Part shown: positions 45,679 through 52,689 of the stretch, piece after piece | How positions within the stretch are numbered: position 1 is the stretch's first letter | Layout: each line of letters opens with the position of its first letter | From: Bacteroidaceae bacterium | GTDB taxonomy: Bacteria > Bacteroidota > Bacteroidia > Bacteroidales > Bacteroidaceae | Reading direction: 5' to 3' | NCBI GenBank assembly: GCA_017470425.1 | Contig: JAFUYT010000032.1 | Coordinates: 1-64,000 of the forward strand | DNA length: 64,000 nt | Made by a program: the position numbers and the translations under genes | The notes under the pieces: generated by a model | What the model saw: the letters and a program-made list of their open reading frames with translations, nothing else | The model's database searches: none | What the model was told of the DNA's origin: nothing

Positions 45679-46974
45679 GCTGTGCGGCGTGACATGGCCG
45701 CTGCGGATGCGCCACTCTTTCGGGTAGAGGTTGTTGGCGCGTGTGCCCAGGTTCTTTACCAGACCGAGACGCTGTCCCCGGAAGCACACCTGCACGATGC
45801 CTTGTGGCGTCTCTGGTGGCAGCACGAGGGCTTCACGCTGGAGGTAGCGGAGAGCCTCGGCGAGCGGGAGCTCCACGCGCGGCACCGTCTCTGCGTCGAG
45901 CTGATCCGTAGGTAGCACTGTGATGGCGGGCGCGGCCTCTCCCTGCCTCCGCCTCTTTTCTTTCTTCTGTCTCTTTTCCTCCCGCGCCTTCTTCGCTGTT
46001 TCCCGCTCCTCTTCCGTTCCCTGCTTCTGCAGTACAGCCAGGAAAAAGCCTTCGCCGCGCACCTGTCCCGGCAGGAAATGGCAGAAGGGCAATGCAGCCT
46101 TGTCAGAATCTGGGGACTCCGCATGGTCTGCTCTCAGGTCGCCTCTGACGCCCCACGCTGGGTCAACGGGCACGGGCACGATGTTAGCCCCCAACTCCCG
46201 CGCGATCCATTCCACATTCTCTTCGTCCTCTTCGGGGTTGAACGTGCAGGTGCTGTAGATCAGGATGCCGCCGGGTCGCAGGGCTGGCCAGATGTCAGTG
46301 AGGATGCTACGCTGCAGTGCGGCACACTCCGCCACGAACGTCGGCGACCACTGCGCCACCGCCTCCGCCTCTTTCCGCATCATCCCCTCACCCGAGCAGG
46401 GAACATCCGTCAGGATGAGGCCGAAGGGATGCTCTACGAATCCTTTCGAGCCGATGGAATGGGTGATTTCTGACGCGTATGCCTGCGTCACCAGGATGTT
46501 CGGATGTCCCCATTTGGCCATGTTCTCCGCCAACACCTGTGCCCGGGCACGGTTCGGCTCATTGCTCACCAGCAAACAATCATCAGGCAGCAGCGACCGC
46601 AGAAGCGTGCTCTTGCCGCCCGGTGCCGCGCACAGGTCAAGCGCTGCACGAGCGTGAAAAGTGAAGGATGAACCCTGAACAAGGGTGCGCACGACGTGTG
46701 CCAGGAACATGGAGCTGGCTTCCTGCACATAGTATGCTCCCGCGTGCAGCAGCGGATCCGCCGTGAACACCGGCCGCTCCTTCAGATATACGCCCTCCGG
46801 GCACCACGGCACACGTCCGTCTGCTCCCTCGGGCTCCGCGTCTGTCGGTAGCCGTCGCGGGTTGATGCGGATGCTGACGGACGGCTCACCGTCCAGTCCC
46901 TGCACCAGCGCCTGTACATCCTCCTCGCGCCATCGCGCCCGGAAATAGTTCTCGAAGTTCTGTGGTAATTCCAT
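45658..46974 (-). CDS. rRNA cytosine-C5 methyltransferase (RsmF/NOL1-NOP2-Sun family)
   Basis: A 438-residue SAM-dependent RNA m5C methyltransferase. The SAM loop is LDLCAAPGGKSTLL, and the catalytic cysteines are in DVPCSGEGMMRK and YSTCTFNPEEDEENV. A basic linker (AREEKRQKKEKRRRQG, about residue 330-346) leads to a C-terminal domain like that of RsmF. I start at ATG 46974; a TACCTTTG box (46982-46989) leaves only 7 nt before it, so the message may be leaderless or nearly so. It ends tail-to-tail with ksgA, another rRNA methyltransferase, overlapping by 21 bp. Confidence 0.9.
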   Translation of the reverse strand: MELPQNFENYFRARWREEDVQALVQGLDGEPSVSIRINPRRLPTDAEPEGADGRVPWCPEGVYLKERPVFTADPLLHAGAYYVQEASSMFLAHVVRTLVQGSSFTFHARAALDLCAAPGGKSTLLRSLLPDDCLLVSNEPNRARAQVLAENMAKWGHPNILVTQAYASEITHSIGSKGFVEHPFGLILTDVPCSGEGMMRKEAEAVAQWSPTFVAECAALQRSILTDIWPALRPGGILIYSTCTFNPEEDEENVEWIARELGANIVPVPVDPAWGVRGDLRADHAESPDSDKAALPFCHFLPGQVRGEGFFLAVLQKQGTEEERETAKKAREEKRQKKEKRRRQGEAAPAITVLPTDQLDAETVPRVELPLAEALRYLQREALVLPPETPQGIVQVCFRGQRLGLVKNLGTRANNLYPKEWRIRSGHVTPHSLFGEQV

Positions 46975-46981
46975 ACGATTG

Positions 46982-46989
46982 CAAAGGTA
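46982..46989 (-). promoter_or_regulatory. -7 box immediately before the rsmF-like start
   Basis: TACCTTTG on the minus strand, 7 nt before the ATG. The short distance predicts a leaderless or near-leaderless transcript if this box is used. Confidence 0.6.
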
Positions 46990-47079
46990 CACCTTTTGCC
47001 CCAAACGTCCAAAACTTTTGGCCATAAATCCGCTGCCTGCCGACAAGAAGTCCGCAGGCAGCGCTTGGAGAGCTCAGTG

Positions 47080-48627
47080 TTATTGCAGTTTGAAGGTGAT
47101 GGGCAGCGTGAAACGGACACGGACGGGCTGCCCTTTCTGCTTCCCGGGTTGCCACTGAGGCAGAAGCTTGATGACGCGCTCTGCTTCTTCTTTCAGTGCT
47201 TTCAACCCTTCGAGCTGTTGCTCTTGCCGAGTGGCCTGCTCAGCTTCTTCGGGTGTCATGCCCTGTTTCTTGGCGGTGACAAAGATTTCGGTCAGCTTGT
47301 GTCCTGCGGTATCAAACACCTCGGTGGCGTGGACCTCGGACAGCGCACCATCTTTCTCTACGACGAAACTGACCATGACACGCCCCTGCACACCATGTTC
47401 CAGAGCAGCGGCCGGGTACTTGATGTTCCGGGATAATTCCTGATAGAGTGCTTGTGAGCCACCGGGATATTCAGGCATGATCTCGGCAATGTTGTAGATG
47501 ATGTCGTCGGGAGCGCTCTGCTTGGTTTCAATGACAATTGCTCCGTCTTTAGCATCTTCGCCATAGACTTTGGTGGCCGTCCCTGCAGTTAATACTTCGA
47601 TGTGATGAATCTGTTCAGAATTGAGCTGCTGAAGTTGTGTACTATCAGTATGCTGGCCGTCAATAATGACAAGCCGTTTCTTAGCCTTGTCGGCAATGGT
47701 GCGTGCCAGGGCATCGACATTGGAGGCGAGGAGTAGCGCGGCGGCTACGGGCACGAAGAGGATGTATTTCAGCATCCCCGTGCGACGGGTTCTGCGTAAG
47801 TTCATCATAATGATTCTACGTTTTAAGGGTAAGACATTGAAGTTATTTGCAATCGTAGCTACGTTCTTTTGAGAGGTAAAACCGAGGAGACGGTACTGGT
47901 ACTCCCGCTTGTCGGCCTGGCAGCCTATGACAGCAGCATCAGCGATGAACTCGAGGTTCATCCGCACCTCGCGCCGCATGACCCATGCCGCGGGATTCCA
48001 CCAGAAGAGGATGCAGACGAGCTGGGAGAAGAGGATATCTACGGTGTGCCACTGCCGCACGTGTGTCTGCTCATGAATGAGCACTTCGCGCAACGTCTGC
48101 TCGTCCATTCCCTCCGCGTGGATGAAAATCCAGGGGCCGAAGGAGAAGGGGCTGCAGGGGCGGGGGAACAGCCTCACCCCCGACCCCTCTCCGAAAGGCG
48201 AGGGGAGTTGCTCGATGAGCGGGCATGTACACCTTAAATATATAATGTACGCGATCTGCATGACCAGCTTCGCCGTCATCCACACTACGGGAATGAGATA
48301 GAGGAGCGCCCAGAGCGCCATCACGCCCACGAACCACATGCCGCAGCCAGGTTCTCTCTGCTCGATACCCATGCTGGTTACGCGTTGGGCGGTGACTTCG
48401 AGCGTTGGCAGGACGTATTGTGCGTATGCCTCAGCCATCTCGCTGGAACCTCTGTCGCCAGTCAGCAGCGCTTGGAGATTCCACATCGGCAGTAGGAAGG
48501 CCGTCAGATAGATGCCCCACAGCATCAGGCGCCGCACGCCGAAGAACGTGTCGCGATGCATCAGCACCTGAAACAACAGGCAGAGCAGTGCAAGGATGAG
48601 GTTGGCTTTGATGAAGTAAAGCACCAT
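47080..48627 (-). CDS. M56 (BlaR1-type) metallopeptidase with TonB-like C-terminal domain
   Basis: A 515-residue membrane protein. The N-terminal half has about four transmembrane helices and the zinc peptidase motif HEQTHVRQWH (about residue 206). A further transmembrane helix lies about residue 300. The periplasmic part has a TonB-plug-like piece (QIHHIEVLTAGTATKVYGEDAKDGAIVIET) and a TonB_C-like domain (YPGGSQALYQELSRNIKYPAAALEHGVQGRVMVSFVVE) with a helical insertion of about 35 residues. It is downstream of blaI on the same strand, so it likely forms a BlaR1/BlaI signalling pair in which the peptidase inactivates the repressor. Residues about 142-165 are a translated palindrome (LPSPFGEGSGVRLF). 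Confidence 0.88.
   Translation of the reverse strand: MVLYFIKANLILALLCLLFQVLMHRDTFFGVRRLMLWGIYLTAFLLPMWNLQALLTGDRGSSEMAEAYAQYVLPTLEVTAQRVTSMGIEQREPGCGMWFVGVMALWALLYLIPVVWMTAKLVMQIAYIIYLRCTCPLIEQLPSPFGEGSGVRLFPRPCSPFSFGPWIFIHAEGMDEQTLREVLIHEQTHVRQWHTVDILFSQLVCILFWWNPAAWVMRREVRMNLEFIADAAVIGCQADKREYQYRLLGFTSQKNVATIANNFNVLPLKRRIIMMNLRRTRRTGMLKYILFVPVAAALLLASNVDALARTIADKAKKRLVIIDGQHTDSTQLQQLNSEQIHHIEVLTAGTATKVYGEDAKDGAIVIETKQSAPDDIIYNIAEIMPEYPGGSQALYQELSRNIKYPAAALEHGVQGRVMVSFVVEKDGALSEVHATEVFDTAGHKLTEIFVTAKKQGMTPEEAEQATRQEQQLEGLKALKEEAERVIKLLPQWQPGKQKGQPVRVRFTLPITFKLQ
48150..48210. repeat. in-frame GC-rich palindrome in the blaR1-like gene
   Basis: CCTCACCCCCGACCCCTC with a TCCGAAAGGCGAGGGGAG arm. 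It is a second sequence subtype of the palindrome family, also seen in degraded form at 20487-20525 in the S41 protease signal peptide. It is translated without a stop. Confidence 0.65.
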
Positions 48628-48697
48628 AGATATTTACGATTTAAAGATTTACAATTTGTGATTTATTTACAATGGAGTTCATTGACAAATTATATCG

Positions 48698-49057
48698 TCA
48701 TTCGCTTTCCTCGATGAGAGAAATGATGTCCCGCAGGTCGTCGGATGTAAGTTTCTGTTCGCGAGCAAAGAACGAGACGAGTTCCTTGATAGAGCCGTCG
48801 AGGTAGCGGTCCACGAAGGAGCTGAGGCGCGAGCGCCCATAGTCTTTCTTCTCCACAATGGGCCAATAGACATAGCCGCGTCCTTCGCGCCGATGGGCGA
48901 GATAGCCCTTGCGCTCCAGCGACTGGAACACATTCTGAATGCCGTTGAGCTGAGGTTGAGGCTCAGGATAACGGTTGAGCGCTTCGCGTGGCGTACATTC
49001 ACCCAGCTGCCAGATGTGCTCCATCACTTCTTCTTCCTTCTGACTGAGTTTGATCAT
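48698..49057 (-). CDS. blaI: BlaI/MecI-family transcriptional repressor
   Basis: A 119-residue winged-helix repressor. LSQKEEEVMEHIWQLGECTPREAL forms the first helices, and VFQSLERKGYLAHRREGRGYVYWPIV is the wing and hinge where BlaR1-type proteases act in homologues. The C-terminal helices serve for dimerisation. Its ATG overlaps the TGA of the upstream small lipoprotein gene (ATGA), and the M56 gene follows 70 bp later, so all three form one operon. It likely represses its own operon and unlinked targets. Confidence 0.93.
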   Translation of the reverse strand: MIKLSQKEEEVMEHIWQLGECTPREALNRYPEPQPQLNGIQNVFQSLERKGYLAHRREGRGYVYWPIVEKKDYGRSRLSSFVDRYLDGSIKELVSFFAREQKLTSDDLRDIISLIEESE

Positions 49058-49305
49058 TGTTGTGAGGTATTTTGCTCAATAGCTTTCTCAATGGCTTCCA
49101 TGAGGGAGTCGGCTTTGAGGGTTAGTTCTTTATCAACCGTTTTCTTACAGGCTTTCAGATATTCTCTGGCAGCATAGGGATCTCCGGCTTCCAATGTGTC
49201 CTTTGCACAATCATAATAACTCCATGCTATCGTCTTAGGAGTATCGCATGAGGATAACGACGTGAGTGCAAGGGCGCAGCAGACAAATTTTTTGTTACTC
49301 ATCAT
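49054..49305 (-). CDS. small lipoprotein, first gene of the blaI-blaR1 operon
   Basis: An 83-residue protein from ATG 49305 (MMSNKKFVCC...). The signal ends with the lipobox LSSC, so it is a predicted lipoprotein. The mature part is one helical TPR-like hairpin (YYDCAKDTLEAGDPYAAREYLKAC). It overlaps blaI by 4 bp, so co-expression is firm. No known family. It may be an effector or a sensor piece of the BlaI/M56 system. A weak box TTCCTTTG lies on the minus strand at 49370-49377. Confidence 0.65.
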   Translation of the reverse strand: MMSNKKFVCCALALTSLSSCDTPKTIAWSYYDCAKDTLEAGDPYAAREYLKACKKTVDKELTLKADSLMEAIEKAIEQNTSQQ

Positions 49306-49894
49306 AAAATCTTCTTTAGAGAATGATGCAATAGTGGTCATTAGGAATGTCTATACGATTCCGACGGTGCAAAGGAAAGAAGAATAAAACAAAAATGCAA
49401 GACCGAGGCCTTGTATTTAACATTCCCTAAATGTTGAATTGAAAAAAGCTGTCCCGTCTGACGCGGTTCCGAATGAATACTGGCGAGTTTCCGAATGATT
49501 AGCGGCGGCCTTCCGGGGAGTTCCACGCATGGAACTGTTAGGAAGGTAGGCAGGTGTGGCCGAGTTCCATGCGTGGGACTCGGCCACACCTGCATACCTT
49601 CCGTCATTCACCCCGACACCTTTAGGTTGCAGGCCGCCCCCCATTTTTGTACATGAAAACGGCCCATATCCCTCACTCTCACCCCTTTCTCTCACCGTTC
49701 CCTCACCGAAATACATTGAGAATCAGCCGATGTGAGAGAATGAGAGATTTTTTTTGCCAAAACTTTTTCTATTGTGACGGGTAAGTATAGCTCAACGCCT
49801 GATTTTGCACCATAGTCAATCATACAAGGCATAGCGAGCCGATGTAAAACTTTTGCGAAAAACATTACGAACTTTCCGAAAGAGGGGATGGGGC
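49306..49894. other. gene-poor 590 bp interval with a large hairpin element
   Basis: No convincing coding sequence. Open frames here (for example 49417-49716 minus) run straight through the long inverted repeat and have no recognisable domain. The right part has short runs like CTCTCAC ... GTGAGAG (about 49676-49745). I treat the segment as a dispersed repeat plus the promoter region of the lipoprotein-blaI operon. Confidence 0.5.
49541..49602. repeat. 25 bp imperfect hairpin with nested small palindromes
   Basis: The arms 49541-49565 and 49578-49602 pair at 24 of 25 positions around a 12-nt loop. Next to it lies GTTCCACGCATGGAAC (about 49520-49535), itself a palindrome related to the loop sequence GAGTTCCATGCGTGG. 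The layout suggests a mobile or structured element; no T-run follows on either strand. Confidence 0.75.
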
Positions 49895-52108
49895 CTATTG
49901 AACGATGTATTTCTTGCCGTCTTTGATGTAGATGCCGGGGTTGAGGCGGGTGACGGGGCGGCCGCTGAGGTCGTAGAGGCGGGGCTCGGTGGTGGGGTGG
50001 GACAGGAGGGGAGCCTGCACGCCGTTGTAGATGTCTTCGGTGCCGAGGTAGGTGAGGCGGAAGCGGTCGAAGATGGTCCAGTCGGCGGCGAGGAGCGTGG
50101 TCTTGCGGATGCCGATGCGCAGGCGGTTGTCGCGGACGGTGACCTGGAGCTCGTTGGCGGCGTAGGCGTTGGCGGTGAAGACGGTGCTGGCCTCGGTCAT
50201 CGAGTTGGGGACATAGACGCTGCCAGCTTTGGTGGAGTAGCCGCTGCCGCTGCTTTTCTTGCCGCCGTCGAGGATGTTCATGAGGGGCGTTTCCACGTCA
50301 TTGGCGTAGAGCAGGGCATGGCGGTCGGTGGCCGTGGTGCCCTTGTCGCCGGCGCGGTAGAAGCCCTGGCAGCTGAGGCGATAGACGCCGTTGGGTACGC
50401 CGGCGATCGTCTGGCGGACGTCGAAGTTGACATTCCAGCGCTCGGCGCAGAGGTTGACGCCCGCCGAGGTGGCATCGGGGCCGCCCAACACAGGACCGCC
50501 GTCCCAGGCACCGAAACGCGTGTCGTTGCGCCCGAAGTCGGGGCAGGCGATCAGGAACGAGGCATCGACGGGGTTCGCAGGCGAGGCTTCGGCGAGGCGC
50601 GCCAGCATCTGTGCGTGGGTGAGGCGTCGCCAGTGGGCTCGCGTGTTGCTCTTCACAGAAGAGGAGGAGTTCTTCGTCAGCGCCTTGTTCTTCGTGGCGC
50701 CATAGAGGTAGCTTTTGTTGTCGGTGGTGAGGAGGAAGGTGCCGTTGCCTGCTGCCGTCTCCTCCAGCGTCCATCCCACGGCGGGCTGGTCACAGTAGAG
50801 CTCTGTCCAGCCGAGGTAGTGGCTGTCGCCGCCGTTGTTGATGCCCGTGTCGATGGTGTAGGTGCCGTTGGGCAGCTGCTCGAAGAATAGGGGCAGGGGC
50901 ACATCGCTCTGTGAGGCCTGGGTGCCCCAGGCGTTGCCTGCGCAGAGGAACTGACCCGTATAGACATTCTGCAGGTATGTCAGCTCGCCCTCTACCTTCG
51001 GCGCGCTGGTGTCGAACTGCGTCTTCAGCACTTGAATGGCTCCGACGCCCTCCTGGCACAGCACCACGTAGGCGGCACCCGGCGTGCCTGTGTAACCCGT
51101 CGAGGAGACGGTGTAGTCGCGCAGACCGTTGTATTCATTGTAGGCCCATCGGTGGGTGTGCCCCGAGAAGTGGATGGGGTTCTTGGTCATGTTGATGATG
51201 CCGGCGAGGCGGTCCTTCTTCTTGCGGGCGTAGTCGCGGGCGGTGGCATCGTCTGTCCACTTGCCGAGGTCACTGTTGGTGCCGAAGTCGGAGCCGTCGG
51301 CGGTCTTGATGTAGCGCCCGACGTCGTTCTGGTCGAGCCACCAGCGGTCACAGTCGCTGCCGGCGAGGAAGGGGTAGTGCTGTGCCCACACAGAGGGCTC
51401 TCCCGCGTGCTCGCGCACGTAGTTCTCTAAGGTGTTCAGCAGCGCGTCGGGGGCGTAGAGGTTGCCGCGACCGGTGACATAGCCGAATACCTTCTCCACG
51501 CTGTAGCCCTTCTGGAACCAGTAGGTCTGTCCGCAGTAGAAACGCACGCCGCGGAAGCGGAAGGCGAAGCACTCCGGCTGGCGGTGGTCGCTGCCGTCCT
51601 TGAAGAGGTACATGTCCTCGCAGCCGAGCTGCGCGGCGCTCTGCTTGAAGCGGTTGACGGTGGCCTTGGTGGTCTCGTTGTCGGCGATGCCGCCGTTGCC
51701 GCCCGTGAGGGCTTCGTCGCCGTTGGTGCCCGTCCAGTAGTCTGGGACGTAGTCGTGGTTTCCCGCCATCGTGATGAAGGGGATTCCGGCGTTGTTGAAG
51801 GCACTCATGACGCTCTCGAACTCGTTGTGGTCATCCTTGCTGTCGGAGTCCATGTCGCCGAGGCACATCACGAGGTCGGCCGTCGGCACGTAGTCGGGTG
51901 CTGCGGGGAAGATGATGCGCTTGCCGCCGGCGCGCCCCATGCCGCAGATGTTCTGCACGTAGGTCTGCATCTGCTCTACGGTAGTCTCGTCGTGTCCCGA
52001 TTGCGAGATATGTGGGTCGGAGAAGATGACAACGGTGAAGTAGTTCTGTGCGCTCACCGCGCTGCACAGGGCGATAATGGCAGTTATCGAGGTCAAGAGT
52101 CGTTTCAT
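49895..52108 (-). CDS. exported calcineurin-like metallophosphoesterase with C-terminal sorting tail
   Basis: A 737-residue protein from ATG 52108 with a signal peptide (residues 1-21, SAVSAQ). Metallophosphoesterase motifs follow: D-x-H in FSDPHIS, GDMDSD, GNHD in AGNHDYV and GHTH in FSGHTHRW. After the catalytic domain (about 20-360) come a ricin/lectin-like beta stretch (about 370-480) and another beta domain. The end, RLYDLSGRPVTRLNPGIYIKDGKKYIVQ at 710-737, resembles the tail of the GH105 protein. So it is probably secreted or surface-anchored, perhaps by type IX secretion. The substrate (phosphoester type) is not clear. Confidence 0.85.
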   Translation of the reverse strand: MKRLLTSITAIIALCSAVSAQNYFTVVIFSDPHISQSGHDETTVEQMQTYVQNICGMGRAGGKRIIFPAAPDYVPTADLVMCLGDMDSDSKDDHNEFESVMSAFNNAGIPFITMAGNHDYVPDYWTGTNGDEALTGGNGGIADNETTKATVNRFKQSAAQLGCEDMYLFKDGSDHRQPECFAFRFRGVRFYCGQTYWFQKGYSVEKVFGYVTGRGNLYAPDALLNTLENYVREHAGEPSVWAQHYPFLAGSDCDRWWLDQNDVGRYIKTADGSDFGTNSDLGKWTDDATARDYARKKKDRLAGIINMTKNPIHFSGHTHRWAYNEYNGLRDYTVSSTGYTGTPGAAYVVLCQEGVGAIQVLKTQFDTSAPKVEGELTYLQNVYTGQFLCAGNAWGTQASQSDVPLPLFFEQLPNGTYTIDTGINNGGDSHYLGWTELYCDQPAVGWTLEETAAGNGTFLLTTDNKSYLYGATKNKALTKNSSSSVKSNTRAHWRRLTHAQMLARLAEASPANPVDASFLIACPDFGRNDTRFGAWDGGPVLGGPDATSAGVNLCAERWNVNFDVRQTIAGVPNGVYRLSCQGFYRAGDKGTTATDRHALLYANDVETPLMNILDGGKKSSGSGYSTKAGSVYVPNSMTEASTVFTANAYAANELQVTVRDNRLRIGIRKTTLLAADWTIFDRFRLTYLGTEDIYNGVQAPLLSHPTTEPRLYDLSGRPVTRLNPGIYIKDGKKYIVQ

Positions 52109-52147
52109 AGGTGTTTTCGTTATGCCGATATGTCGAGTCATCATTCC

Positions 52148-52612
52148 TCACTTCCTCCCGAAGTCGGCGGGAATCTCGCCCCACTGCTCCGTCTCCCATT
52201 TGATGAGCGGGTAGGGGGTGCCGTTCTGGCGCAGCCACGCCTCGGCGCGTGCCACGAGGTTGAGGAGGGGTTGGTTCTCGGGAGTCGGTGCGAGCGTGGT
52301 CTTCGCCTTGCGCTTCTGCACCCAGATGATGGCCGTGCGGCTGTCGCTATACACCGGCATGGAGAGCCCCTTCTGCTTCAGCAGCGCCATCGCGTGCACG
52401 ATGGCCAGGAACTCGCCGATGTTGTTCGTCCCGTGGACGGGGCCGTAGTGGAAAATTTGCTGTCCCGTTTTCAGGTAGATACCCCTATACTCCATCGGCC
52501 CTGGATTGCCGCTGCAGGCGGCATCCACAGCGATGGCCTCGGCCGGCACTTCCATGGGCAGCGGTAGCACCGTGTCATGACGGTAGTCTGGAGGATTTAC
52601 GAGCGCAGCCAA
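52148..52612 (-). CDS. RNase HI family protein
   Basis: A 154-residue protein with the RNase H fold. Catalytic acids are visible in order: AVDAACSGNPGP, TNNIGEFLAIVHA, YSDSRTAIIWV and the final IPADFGRK. It would cut the RNA strand of RNA-DNA hybrids. It lacks the N-terminal caulimovirus-type binding domain found in many Bacteroidetes RNase H proteins. It lies between argS and the metallophosphoesterase on the same strand. Confidence 0.88.
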   Translation of the reverse strand: MAALVNPPDYRHDTVLPLPMEVPAEAIAVDAACSGNPGPMEYRGIYLKTGQQIFHYGPVHGTNNIGEFLAIVHAMALLKQKGLSMPVYSDSRTAIIWVQKRKAKTTLAPTPENQPLLNLVARAEAWLRQNGTPYPLIKWETEQWGEIPADFGRK

Positions 52613-52623
52613 TTGTGCATTAT

Positions 52624-52686
52624 GAATTATGAATTGTGAATTATGAATTGTGAATTATGAATTATGAATTATGAATTATGAATTGG
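52624..52686. repeat. heptanucleotide array GAATTRT x9
   Basis: Nine consecutive 7-mers (GAATTAT or GAATTGT) fill the 77 bp between argS and the RNase H gene. It is the longest and most regular of five heptamer arrays in the window. Confidence 0.9.
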
Positions 52687-52689
52687 TCC

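Noticed and set aside
49417..49716. 99-codon minus-strand frame as a real gene
   Set aside because: It runs through a 25 bp inverted repeat, has no recognisable domain or good start context, and fits a repeat element better. I cannot exclude it fully.
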